A stretch of 60,000 nt of DNA, from positions 34,714,166 to 34,774,165 of the forward strand of contig CAIIXF020000011.1 in NCBI GenBank assembly GCA_903813345.2, in the 5' to 3' direction. The position numbers and the translations under genes are program-made. The DNA comes from Owenia fusiformis (Eukaryota > Annelida > Polychaeta > Sabellida > Oweniidae). Every line of letters starts with the position of its first letter. The first letter of the stretch is position 1. The notes beneath the pieces were generated by a model, which worked only from the letters and a program-made list of their open reading frames with translations, was not told the DNA's origin and ran no database searches. Positions 11,801 to 27,643 of the stretch are shown piece by piece.

Positions 11801-11844
11801 GCTGCGGTTACCAAGGCAACCAGTATGCAGGTCTTTGACAACAT
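8807..11844 (-). CDS. Secreted three-CBM14 chitin-binding protein with His/Gly/Ser-rich tail
   Basis: Four exons (11844-11736, 11350-11051, 10589-10383, 9684-8807) with GT/AG borders, all joined in phase 1, give 497 residues. Exon 1 encodes a start Met and a signal peptide (hydrophobic ILVALVTAAIVII, about residues 7-19). Exons 2, 3 and 4 each contribute one peritrophin-A/CBM14 module with six Cys in the usual spacing and the aromatic Y-Y-H-C, Y-Y-W-C and Y-Y-Q-C signatures, at about residues 37-95, 137-195 and 206-262. An Ala/Val linker follows. From about residue 330 to the end there is a repetitive tail of Gly, Ser, His, Tyr and Arg (units such as SGHSHRSSGYGHG), including a 21-residue unit in tandem. 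The CBM14 fold binds chitin extracellularly, so a matrix or cuticle-like structural role is likely. The His/Gly tail resembles squid-beak or silk-type proteins, which is inference. Introns 2 and 3 hold MITEs next to their splice donors. Confidence 0.88.
8860..9280 (-). repeat. Coding minisatellite (His/Gly/Ser tail)
   Basis: In-frame tandem repeat inside exon 4, built on a TCCAGAA-N(5)-TG-type 12- to 24-nt period (plus-strand view). It includes two near-identical 63-nt blocks around 9030-9155. The repeat lacks stops in several frames on both strands, which creates long spurious overlapping open frames. Confidence 0.9.
9964..10364. mobile_element. MITE, CTCCATAAGTTTGGCAACC family, in intron 3
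   Basis: Bounded by TACACTCCCCTCCATAAG on the left and CTTATGGAAGGAAGTGTA on the right, about 400 bp, non-coding. It lies in intron 3 of the chitin-binding gene. Its right end is about 17 bp from that intron's 5' splice site (GT at 10382-10381 on the minus strand). Confidence 0.85.
10850..11038. mobile_element. Pogo/Tigger-like MITE in intron 2
   Basis: The termini are ACAGTTACACCTGTATATCC and, at the other end, GGATTAGACAAGTTTTACA. The body alternates CCGAACACC and GAACACTTTT motifs typical of pogo-like short elements. An inverted relative lies at 51211-51385 and a weaker one at 55491-55729. The right end is about 12 bp from the 5' splice site of intron 2 of the chitin-binding gene (GT at 11050-11049). 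The superfamily is inferred from the terminus style. Confidence 0.65.
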
Positions 11845-13473
11845 TTTGAGCCTCAGTGTTTAAACCTAAAACAGTAGCGAGCATCAGCATATTATCACAT
11901 TGTAAAACTTTTAAAGAACTTTAGGCTGGGGGTAAAGGGTAAGGTGTGGCAATTTAAATATTTGAAAAATGGATTCAAAGTAAACTTCTGTCTTGATGAA
12001 AGCTGGCTACAGGCCTGATATTAAATATAAAATTAATTGTACTTAAATGTACACCAATATATATTTCTTGATTCCCCCCTCCCTGCAATGGAGCAATGAC
12101 ATCCATGTTATCAGAAATCATCTCATTTTTGACCAGACTTTCAAAAATTAACTTTTGAAAGTTAATTTAAATTAATAGTAATACATTCACAATTAATTTT
12201 GATAATGTTATATTGCTATAAAGTTAGAAATACATACAAACCTAATTTTCGTAAGCATAAACTTGTACATCCTGGGCATCATACATTAGATTCATAATCC
12301 AATATAACATCTCAGTATATCCATTATCCCTTGTCAGTTTTTACCTCAATGTTTTGGAATGCACCAAGAAATAAAAGTTAAGCTGATGAAGTTAATATTC
12401 AAGCTTCAAATTAATACATCTCTTTTGCGTCACAGTTCTCATTTGTGTCGTTAAGTGTTTAAAATACATTGACAATATTGTTGTATTATAAGTGAGAAAT
12501 ACTCAATTAATTTAACTGTACATTGCATTAAGTGAACAAGTGTATAAACAGTGTATTGAGTTGAAATATATTATGCAATCATACATATTCAAAACCCTTG
12601 GGCCATTGCTATCTTAATTGTAATTAAGCCCAATATGATATGAATCTATGCATTCAGAATTAAACTGGTTAATATATTTAAATTCGGCACATCGTAGTTG
12701 AACTGAACACTTTATTCATTACATAAACTTGACGTTTTAATATCTTATCATCGTTAACAGGAAATAAAATGAAAACATTGTTTAGATATGTGTCTGATCT
12801 CAAATGGATGATATGTTTTCCATATGGTTTCTGACCCACATATAAGAATACATTTACTTTACTTTTAGCTAAGTATGGACACCAGGGTAAATCCAAATAT
12901 GTGAGCTTTTACTAGTTTTAATCCAATTTTTCAAATCAGATTTGATGGTCCTGGTAATTGTCAAGTGAAGGCAAGTCTTATTGAAGAATTACCAAGTGGG
13001 CAATTCCTTAGGTTTACCATGAACCAATAATTTTAAAATAATTGATAAGCAGTCAATCAAGGGTCAGAAAAGACAGAAATAGGTTGAAAAATGGCAACAG
13101 GATTTAAACACGTTGAAATGCAGGATTTGAGATTGTTAGCAGACTGCCATTCAGATTATAAAAATTCGATCAATTATTAATGATCATTAATTTAATTTGA
13201 GTGTCAATAACCACAGCAAGAGTGAAGATCCGAATACATTAATTAATTGTAAAAAAGCAATAATTAAAAATTTGAAAGGTCACTTAAGCTGGCCATCAAT
13301 TATCTCATTCTTCATATGTCATTATTTCTTTGTACTTGAAAAAGGTCAGAATCTAATTTAATTCAATATAATTATTTTGGAGTCAAAACAGAAAAATGTG
13401 CTTATAATGGATCATTTGTTTCCCGCAAGCAGCCCATATTCATTGAATCGGCAAAATAGAATTTCAGTTCAAC
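11845..13473. other. Intergenic region between two divergent genes
   Basis: About 1.6 kb separates the start codons of the chitin-binding gene (-) and the glycosyltransferase gene (+), so it should contain both promoters. It is AT-rich. A TTTTAG|GTTTAAACACTG step just upstream of the chitin-binding start (minus strand, about 11870) could be the acceptor of a non-coding 5' exon. I see no convincing TATA box, CpG island or other gene. Confidence 0.5.
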
Positions 13474-16400
13474 ATGATCAGTATATGTAAGAAATATGCT
13501 GGGAATTTCCTAGTTGTCGCGATCATACTCATCCTGTGTAAATATATTTTACAAAATATTACGCAGAGTGAAATGAGGGACGAAATACATAAGGAAACAA
13601 TACAAAATACAGAGAGAAGAGACAATAAACCCCTCAATATTATACGACACACAAAGGAGATGACAGAAGATAGGTATAGGGATATTATACCAAACATAGA
13701 TGAGAGAATCCCAGAGAAGAAACATGTGGATATTAAGGGATACAAGAAAGAGACTACAGAGGATATATCCGTTAACACTGCACAAAACAACGTTACTTTA
13801 AACCGAGTATCATGATTTGTTCATATTTTTTATTTATTCGTATCAATGAGGATTCATGAATTCAATGTTGAGAGATTTTTTTTTTAATTTTTTTTTATCA
13901 TTCATTAGCATACAAATCAATATTTCAAAATGAAATATTTCAAAAACTTTAAATACATTTTCTCAGTCAACAATGTTTCTAACATATTTTTCATATTCAA
14001 ACATTACTGATATATTTTTCTCTCATTCTTTGAAAACTTAAAGTCATGTGTAGTTTTCTTTATTACAAGTGACTTGTATAATAACTTTTTATCTAATATT
14101 CCCATCCCTATTTTCTCATTATCATTTAAAGCTACATCTTTCCAAATATTTTTATTTTTTGATTTAAACAAGCTCTTAAAATGTTATATTGCATTAAAGT
14201 TTCAGCATTTGTTCCTATCAATTCAGAAATGACCTCATATGGTTTTAAGTGTCCATTCACAACAACATCTGATATGTAGATTAAACCCTTTTCTATCCAC
14301 TTGTGAAAGTACAAGGGATATCTACTTAATACAATATTTCTGATATTCCATATTATAGATTCATCTGTATAATTGCTATTCTCAAGCCATGTAAATAATA
14401 ATTTTTTATAGAAAATGCTCAAATGAGCAATACCTTTCAACTGATCAGCACTTATATTGCTATTGAGAACACTAAACTTTTTACCTAATTTTCCATACAT
14501 ATACTCAGGTATAGCTCTCCAGTGGCCATGGCCATTCTCTGTTAATCTTTTAATCCATTGAATCATGTATGCAATTTGTAAGTCTTTACAGTTAATCATT
14601 TTTAAACCACCACAATCATAGCCTTGTACTAAAATATCTCTTTTTACTTTATCAGGCACCTTTTTAAGGTCCTCCTCTTTGAATTTTCCTTTTGCCCATA
14701 TGAACTTGAACATCATGGTGTTAATTTCATTTAACAATTTATCTGGTACAATAAATGATTGCATTAAATACGAAAATTTAGATAGCAAAAGTGATTTAAC
14801 AATAACAATTTTACCAATAACAGATAAACTTCTGCCATTCCATGATTTCATGATATTTTCACACTTGATAAATTTTGGTTCAAAATCAACATAATTTTCA
14901 ACACTTGTTGAAGGACTAAAGGTAATTCCTAAAATCTGTATACAATTTTCTGGATATATTTTCCATTTAATTTCACCAGGATTGTCCTTTCGATTTTTCC
15001 ACTTACCTAGCCACAAAGCTTCAGTCTTTTTAACATTTAATTTTAATACAATATTTCTGATATTCCATATTATAGATTCATCTGTATAATTGCTATTCTC
15101 AAGCCATGTGTCATTTGAAAATATATAATCTAATCTCCTTGCAATATTTCTGGTTTTATGTTTCCAGGTAAAATTCTTTACATCTGCATTATGCATTCTC
15201 CAAGTATCAATTACATCAGTTGTGTTAACAAAATGGTTAAATGCATCTATTTCATTTTTATTATGATTAGCACCAGCAATATTATCTATGTTAGCATCCA
15301 TTACACAATTAAAATCACCACAAATCACAAGGTTTATATCATTCTTGTTAATATTTCTAACAATATTTTGAATTTCGTGATAAAATGCAATATTTTCCTT
15401 TGATTTATTTGGAGCATAAATATTACAAACCACAAATGTTTCATTTTCAACACTAAATTCAACCATTAAAATTCTGTCTTGTTTGAAGATTATATGTATA
15501 TTTTCAGCGTCACAATTCTTGTTTATTAAAATTACAAGGGATATCTACTTAATACAATATTTCTGATATTCCATATTATAGATTCATCTGTATAATTGCT
15601 ATTCTCAAGCCATGTAAATAATAATTTTTTATAGAAAATGCTCAAATGAGCAATACCTTTCAACTGATCAGCACTTATATTGCTATTGAGAACACTAAAC
15701 TTTTTACCTAATTTTCCATACATATACTCAGGTATAGCTCTCCAGTGGCCATCGCCATTCTCTGTTAATCTTTTAATCCATTGAATCATGTATGCAATTT
15801 GTAAGTCTTTACAGTTAATCATTTTTACACCACCACAATCATAGCCTTGTACTAAAATATCTCTTTTTACTTTATCAGGCACCTTTTTAAGGTCCTCCTC
15901 TTTGAATTTTCCTTTTGCCCATATGAACTTGAACATCATGGTGTAATTCTATTTAACAATTTATCTGGTACAATAAATGATTGCATTAAATACGAAAATT
16001 GAGATAGCAAAAGTGATTTAACAATAACAATTTTACCAATAACAGATAAACTTCTGCCATTCCATGATTTCATGATATTTTCACACTTGATAAATTTTGG
16101 TTCAAAATTAACATAATTTTCAACACTTGTTGAAGGACTAAAGGTAATTCCTAAAATCTGTATACAATTTTCTGGATATATTTTCCATTTAATTTCACCA
16201 GGATTGTCCTTTCGATTTTTCCACTTACCTAGCCACAAAGCTTCAGTCTTTTAACATTTAATTTTAAACACGACACATCATAAAAAGCTTTAAAAACATG
16301 TATTGTATTATGAAAAGATTGTTCATCATGTCAAAATAAAGAGGTATCATCTGCAAATTGCAGTATCTTTGTTTGATCAGCACACCCTTGAATTTTAATA

Positions 16401-19400
16401 CCTTTTATGTTTTTTTTCTTGTCGAACCTTACAAGACAGTAGTTCACAAGCTATTATAAATGTCAGTGGAGATAATGGGCAGCCCTGCCGAATGCCACGG
16501 TGCAGATTAATGTCTCCAATTACCCATCCATTATTTAAAATGTGGTTATGGCCATTTTTATTAATAACATCAACCCATTTGATAAATGATGGTCCAAAAC
16601 CAAAGTACTCTAATGAATGCAACATGAATTCCTTAGATATCGAATCATACGCTTTTTCATAATCTATTGTTAGCATTATCCCTTGCAAATTATTACTGTC
16701 AATATATACAATCAAATCATCCACCGCTCTTAAAATTGTAGCAGCACTTCTACCTTTAATGTAACCACTCTGGTCTTCATGAATAATTGTTTTAATAACA
16801 GTTTTCAATCTATTCGCTTATATTTTCGTTGCAATCTTATAATCTATATTGGTCAGTGTCAAAGGACGCCAATTCTTTAACTCATCTCGAGGTAAGTTCT
16901 TTTTGGGAATTAATACCATTAAGCCAGTTTTCTGTGAAGGAGATAGTTCTCCTTTAACAAAGCCTTCATTTAAAGATTCTAGTACACTATTTCCTATTTT
17001 AACAAAGAACATTTTATAAAATGCAGCTGTTATTCCATCTAACCCTGGGCTGGATTCATTTTTCATATCTTTAATTGCTGCTATACATTCATCTTTTGTT
17101 ATTAAACCTTCACACTTGTTTTTGTTTTCATTGCTCAGTTTTGGAATTTCGACCCCATTTAAGAAGTCATCAAGAGTTGCTTTCCTGTATTGTATTTTCT
17201 TTGCATAGAGATCAATGTAAAATCTATTAATTTCAATTGCAATTTGTTTGTTATCAGTTACTTTTAAGCCTCCATTAAGTTTCAAAGAATAAATGTGTTT
17301 TTTATTGGCTTTTGCCTTTTCTAAAGACAGAAAATATTTTGTGGTTTTTTCTCCTTTTTCGGACCATTGTGCCTTTGACCGTATTTGTGCACCCTTTGCT
17401 TCAGTCAGTGATAACATTTCATATTGCATTTTACATTCATTTACCTTTTGATTGGCTAATATGTTCTCAGGGTTTTTACATAAACATTTGCATGCATTTT
17501 CTAACTTGACTCTTGCTAATTTTACTTGACACCGCTTATCTCTAGCCAAGCTCTTGCTAAAACCTACTGAAAAATCTTTAATTCGTATTTTGCAAAAGTC
17601 CCATAAAGTTTGCTTATCTAAATTGGTTTCATTTAAGAGTACACTTTCCAACAATTTGTTCATTTCATTTACATAGTCCTTGTTTTGTAATAAACTATTA
17701 TTCATCTTCCAATAAGAAGGTCCCTTTATATCATTATGCATGTTTACAGTAATAACAACACCTCTATGATCCGAGGTAGGTATGTCAATTATATCTGAGC
17801 AGACAATTTTATCAAACACAGTGTCATTTGAAAATATATAATCTAATCTCCTTGCAATATTTCTGGTTTTATGTTTCCAGGTAAAATTCTTTACATCTAC
17901 ATTATGCATTCTCCAAGTATCATTTACATCAGTTGTGTTAACTAAATTCAACCATTAAAATTCTGTCTTGTTTGAAGATTATCCTTGAACATTTCCAGAG
18001 TAAATGTTAACCATATAGTGATAGTTTTAAAATATAAATTATCAATCTTTGTCATCTGGTGCTGCATCATTAATTTTCTTGCTTTGTTGCTTGTGTGTTC
18101 CATTGGTCTCACTTTCAGCATTGTTGTTCATCAATATTGGTGATCTCAGCTTGTGCTTTTTATCACTGTTGGGATCTAAGGGTGGGCTCATTGCAGCTCG
18201 CTTCAAGGTGGGAATGGATGACTTCCATTTGGGCTTCATTACATCAGTCTTGTTGTTGGGAGATATCCCTAATCAAACTGATGGCTTGTAAACATTGTTC
18301 AATATTAGTACATTCATCTGTGATCATTCTGTGAAAATATAAAATTAGTATTTTTGGCCCATTGGTGCTGAGCATTCTCCCTATCATCTGTATTATGTCT
18401 GTTCATCTGTCAATAATTTTTGAACAAAAATAAAAACAATAGCTGTTGTTAACTTGTTACCATGGCAACCAGTATGTAAGTCTTTGACAATATTCTGAGC
18501 TTCAGTGTTTAAACCTGAAATATTAAAAAATGAAAACTGCAATTCATCCAAACATATCCCTTTTATTGGATTTCATGCAGAGCTAATTCTTTTGATCTTA
18601 ATGAATAATTCTATGCACTTCACTTATCTCTAATATATTGACCTACTGCAATAAGACTTACTTTTCCAACTTGCAATATTCTTTAAAAATGACCATTAAA
18701 ATAAGAAAGAAATTTTTTTTTAAGTTTTCAAAAATTAATAAAGTACATGTATACCTTTATCCAAATTGTTGGTAACTTGTGAATGAAGAAACAAGCATTA
18801 AGAACCATATAATCCCACTAAATGGTGGCATTTTTATACTTTATAATAAATATATTTTGTTCTTCAAGAATCATATCATGAATTATGCACTTTTCAATAA
18901 CCATATCTTGAACATGTATATTGGAAAATGAATTCCTTTTAATCCTAAAACAGAATTCAACAATTCAATCTGTCAGAACTTTGATACATTTGTGAATAAC
19001 AAACATGACCCTTTAACAGAAAATATGAAAATCATGATCCTTTAATAATTCTAGAAAATGTACTACCCCAATGGAACACTAAAACAATTTAGAAACAATG
19101 TAAGAATTAAAGAAATATATTCTAGAATGATGAAAGAATGTCGATCAGCTGATCAATTAAGAGAGTTAGATACAAGTGAGCTTACTTTTCCATTCGAACA
19201 CTTTTTACTAAAAACAACTGCTGTCGTCAAAACTCAATATTATATCAACTTGAAAAAAACATTGGCAAAAATGCCCCCCAATGCGCAGGTTCATGTAATC
19301 GGACTCACAAAATCATACCTGGAATCATTTTTAAATTGGATGATATTTGCAAAAATATATGTCCGTCCCTATATCAGGAATATACTAGTCGTGACATCAG

Positions 19401-21669
19401 AGAGTAAATTATGCGCATATCTTAATGAGCTACGATTTGATTGTATATTCATGGAACTGACTGATATAATTAACATTGACCTTATTTACGAAGATTTCAA
19501 AATGAATCCGGTTGTTCTTAATAATCCCAATGGGTTAACTCCGGAGCAAACAATTCTTCTCAAGATTCATTGGTTGATGAGGATTGTTACATGGCGATTG
19601 GTCAACTTCTTTGGATTAGACGTAGTAACACATGACACAGATGCAATACCTTTGAAGAACACAGAATGGATTTATGGGAAATATCCTGAGGCTGATTTCA
19701 TTGGACCAGCAGTGGGGCACATCCCAGGCAAGCTTGTGATTGGGTGGGAGTTCTACACATTTAATATGGGAATGGTGCTTATGCGTGCATCCCTCCAACA
19801 AAGTAGGCAAAACTCCATTTTCAAAAATTTACTCATTGGTGTTGTTATTTTTCAAGACACTCAAAATGAATGAAAAACACATGTACTGGCTCATCTAAAC
19901 ACGTATGTCCCTGTTGTGAAAACCTGTCAACTGTGGTGAACACCTGTCAACTGCAGTGGAAACATGTTACATGTAGTAAAAACCTGTCATGTGTAGTGAA
20001 ATCATGATCGGAACATACTCCTTTGCCCTAAACATGAAAATCTTCTTAAAGTAAACATGATTTTGGGCTCCAAAAGTGCTCATAAATATAAAAATGTTAA
20101 TGTACAGGGTGTCCAAAAAAACAGGACCGTAAGAAAGTTGAATAACTCGGTCAATTTTGCATATTTTGCCTTGAAATTTCAGAATTATTTAGTTCATTCA
20201 ATGTGAATTTTGTTGTGAAAGTTTGGTAATAATCTACCAATTGAGTCAAAAACTACAGCTCCTTACAAAACATGCCCCAAATGTGCAAATCTCATCTCTA
20301 TGCACGATTCAATCCAGCGAACAAAGCTGTTGATGATCCTCCTACACACATGTCTATCTGAATGGACAAGTTTGTTCCAAGAACAATTGCTACTGGGGCT
20401 TACATCCTCCTGATGAAGTGTTACAGCAACCATTGCATTTTGAACAATGCACTCCCTGAATGGCAATGAGGGAAACATGGAATCATCAGTCCCTTTTGGT
20501 TCGAAGGTGACTGGGGACTTGCTATCACCATGAACAAGGACCAGTATGTTCTCACCAAGTTTTGGAGGTCAGTAAGCACCAGAAGGGACATCTAAGGAGA
20601 TAATTAAGCAGTGGTTTCAACAAGCCAATACCACCCCAACACTGCAAATGATATGCTGAAATGGTTTAGGCAATGCTTTGGTGGTCAGCTCATCAGTTGC
20701 AGAACGCAAACCAAATGGGCAGCTCATTCGCCTGATCTAAATCCCCCAAATTTTTATCTTTGAGGATTTATCAAAGCCAGTGTGTATACTGACAGGCCCC
20801 TAACAATCTTTAGAGGGCAATAACTACCCCAATATTTACCATGCACATTAATGTGTATAGGTAAGGGTCATTAACAACTTTGTTCGCAGGATTCGTTTGT
20901 GCATAGAGAAGAGAAGTGCCCACTTTGAGCATGTTTTGTAAAGGACTAGTATCTGATTCAATAAACAGATTATCATCAAACTTTCAGAACAAAATTCACA
21001 TTGAATGAACTAAATAATTCTTAAATTTCAAGGCAAAATATGCAAAATTGACCGAGTCATTCAACTTTCTTATGGTCCTGTTTTTTTTGGACACCCTGTA
21101 TATATAATTTAGCCCATCCTTTGTACCCATTCTACCATAACTGGTGCATCCTACATGGGCACTTTTATTATCATAAATATAATCTTATCCATTACTTTGT
21201 TTCAGAGAAATTTTGGAGTCAACTTAATTTATTCACAAAAGGAAGGACGTCTTATAGCGATATAGATGACCAAGTTGCAATAAACTACGCAATCTCATGT
21301 TTCAATATCACATGGCAACACCAACCAGTAATTCTGTTCCCCGAGGGAAAAATTATTGGTGATAAAAAACCATATATGAAAACAGTAGAAAATACTTTAC
21401 TCACTGAAATTGTCAGGGGAGTAAGTAAATTAAATGTAACAGTTGTAGGTGTACCAGGAAGGATGTTCTGTCGATTCGATTGCGACGTGACTAGATTTAG
21501 TCAGTATTCCTTATGGCATAGTCCTGTGAAAACACTCAATGGTGAACTATGGCTTTTAACCAGTAAGTGGGAGGATATCGTTAATAACACAGATTTGGTA
21601 GGAACAGATTTACTTGCCCGTATTACCAACGACACTCACATGGAATTCTTAAGAAGCATCGCCAAATGA
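13474..21669 (+). CDS. Type II membrane glycosyltransferase, nucleotide-diphospho-sugar transferase family
   Basis: Three exons, 13474-13806, 19055-19802 and 21206-21669, join in phases 0 and 1 and give 514 residues. Exon 1 starts CAACATGA and encodes a short basic N-terminus, a membrane anchor (FLVVAIILILCKYIL, about residues 12-26) and a charged stem. Exon 2 carries the catalytic core with T-H-D-T-D-A-I-P, a DXD-type metal/sugar-nucleotide motif at about 305-307. Exon 3 has S-D-I-D-D-Q-V-A-I-N (DDQ at 381-383), matching the DxDQ block of the DUF/PF03407 (GT77-like) family. The anchor and N-glycosylation sequons suggest a Golgi lumenal transferase; donor and acceptor are unknown. The exon 1 donor (CGA|GTATCA) is weak, and AAC|GTTACT is an in-frame alternative. 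The exon 2 donor AAA|GTAGGC is also weak. Intron 1 holds LINE debris and intron 2 a mariner-like element. Confidence 0.72.
14040..15535 (-). mobile_element. Tx1/L1-like LINE, rearranged copy A (endonuclease fused to C-terminus)
   Basis: Minus-strand frames encode an apurinic-type endonuclease segment (N-I-Y-A-P-N, V-I-C-G-D-F-N, R-R-L-D-Y-I-F-S-N-D) at about 15110-15480. It runs directly into the LINE C-terminal region (W-L-G-K-W-K-N ... A-Y-M-I-Q-W-I-K-R) at about 14130-15044, with the whole reverse transcriptase missing. A 65-bp block encoding T-W-L-E-N-S-N-Y sits exactly at the junction (15044-15110) and recurs in its normal place at 14328-14392. The frame shifts near 14135, after which the C-terminal reading continues to about 14040. 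The copy is dead and lies in intron 1 of the glycosyltransferase gene. Confidence 0.85.
15536..17985 (-). mobile_element. Tx1/L1-like LINE, rearranged copy B (reverse transcriptase-bearing)
   Basis: On the minus strand the order is: truncated endonuclease (L-D-Y-I-F-S-N-D, S-D-H-R-G-V), linker, then reverse transcriptase. The RT blocks are N-W-R-P-L-T-L-T-N, D-Q-S-G-Y-I-K-G-R, L-T-I-D-Y-E-K-A-Y-D-S, R-G-I-R-Q-G-C-P-L-S-P and F-A-D-D (16346-16357), followed by the C-terminal region to about 15536. Frameshifts occur near 16808-16818, in the A-run near 16405 and near 15938, with stops just after F-A-D-D and downstream of it. The endonuclease lacks about 220 nt present in copy A (15233-15452), joined at a short shared sequence. 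The left end abuts copy A. Block style fits the Tx1/L1 clade. Confidence 0.88.
16346..16808 (-). pseudogene. LINE reverse transcriptase palm segment, frameshifted
   Basis: This fragment of LINE copy B covers RT fingers and palm. The first catalytic Asp is in T-I-D-Y-E-K-A-Y-D, and the second and third are in F-A-D-D. An A-run frameshift lies between the G-C-P-L-S-P block and F-A-D-D, and a TGA sits seven codons past F-A-D-D. Activity is not possible as read. Confidence 0.85.
18446..18525 (-). pseudogene. Degenerate copy of exon 1 of the chitin-binding gene
   Basis: About 80 bp closely matches 11800-11870 in the same orientation: the 5' leader GTTTAAACACTGAAGCTCAG, the first codons and part of the signal peptide. 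The start ATG has become ATA, one Cys codon has become Tyr, and a short insertion breaks the leader. No CBM14 exon follows on that strand. This looks like a relic of a duplicated chitin-binding gene inside intron 1 of the glycosyltransferase gene. Confidence 0.75.
20102..21102. mobile_element. Mariner-superfamily fold-back element in glycosyltransferase intron 2
   Basis: The termini are ACAGGGTGTCCAAAAAAA and its inverse TTTTTTGGACACCCTGTA, flanked by TA. The arms (about 20102-20345 and 20866-21102) pair over roughly 235 bp. Between them the plus strand encodes a decayed transposase piece with H-S-P-D-L-N-P-P-N-F-Y-L, where the family's third catalytic Asp position is Asn and a stop replaces Trp. 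Each arm, read outward, encodes a version of the transposase C-terminus (F-V-R-R-I-R-L-C-I-E on the right; the minus strand on the left). It is defective, with many stops. Confidence 0.85.
20640..20945 (+). pseudogene. Mariner-type transposase fragment
   Basis: In one frame, 20640-20820 encodes Y-H-P-N-T-A-N-D-M-L-K-W, then S-P-D-L-N-P-P-N-F-Y-L-stop-G-F-I-K. After a frameshift, 20877-20940 encodes the C-terminal N-F-V-R-R-I-R-L-C-I-E and a natural stop. This resembles the DDE catalytic domain of Tc1/mariner transposases, missing its N-terminal half. Confidence 0.75.
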
Positions 21670-21792
21670 TAATTTGTGAAGTTCAAAAGCCTTATCCTAT
21701 GATGACAGGTGTTCTAGAGCCTTACCAATTGAAAACAAATGGATTTATGCAAAATTGAAGTTACAACGAAAATAATATATTCTGATATAACA

Positions 21793-21940
21793 AGGCATTA
21801 ACATGCAAAATGCCATTTGTTACAGATGCTAACCACTGACAGCTGTTAAGGCAACAAACACCAAATACCAAACTCCAAGTGCCAAACACCAGCCACAAAA
21901 AAAGTTGGAGACTATTACAATATGCTGACATAATATAGTA
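21793..21940 (-). repeat. Dispersed repeat family B, copy 2
   Basis: Contains GCATTAACATGCAAAATGCC, CATTTGTTACAGATGC and AAAAAAAGTTGGAGACTATT in the same order as the 8588 copy. It lies between the convergent 3' ends of the glycosyltransferase gene and WARS2. Confidence 0.7.
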
Positions 21941-22427
21941 TTACCATATTGCCTCTTGATACCAAAATTAAAACATGTGGATTCACATAAGATAAAACAA
22001 AGAGTCTTGCCAAATGATAATAATAAATGGAACAGAGGACAATCCATTTAATACATTTGGTAACAAATAACTACACACTAAAAACATAATTTTTCAGATT
22101 TTGAAATAAATAAACATTTATAATTTGATATTATTTTGTGTTTACAGATTTGTAGATCCAAACACATGGATTCATACATGTATGAGGTATGAGGTAAATT
22201 GGGTCACCAGCACCATAGATGGTTATATCAACTGAGACTCTGCACTATTTCAGTCCAAAACCACTTAATTTCCAACAACTACCAACTTAAATTCAATGTT
22301 CTCCTATTATAGAATCTTAAAATATTGTCACCAAATTCTGCCAAATCAACTCGTTTCCAATTTCAAGAAAATGGTGAAAACATCAAATCAATTTAGTGAC
22401 AATTTAAACTAATTAAATGAGTATTAT

Positions 22428-27643
<5,216 letters not shown>

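Noticed and set aside
18042-18239. Lys/Ser-rich minus-strand frame next to the LINE, considered as LINE ORF1
   Set aside because: No zinc knuckle or coiled-coil signature is visible and the LINE homology stops near 17985. It may be LINE leader or unrelated sequence.
18340-18430. Hydrophobic stretch upstream of glycosyltransferase exon 2, considered as its membrane anchor
   Set aside because: No start codon or donor in frame and a stop just upstream. The exon at 13474-13806 has a better anchor and matching phase.
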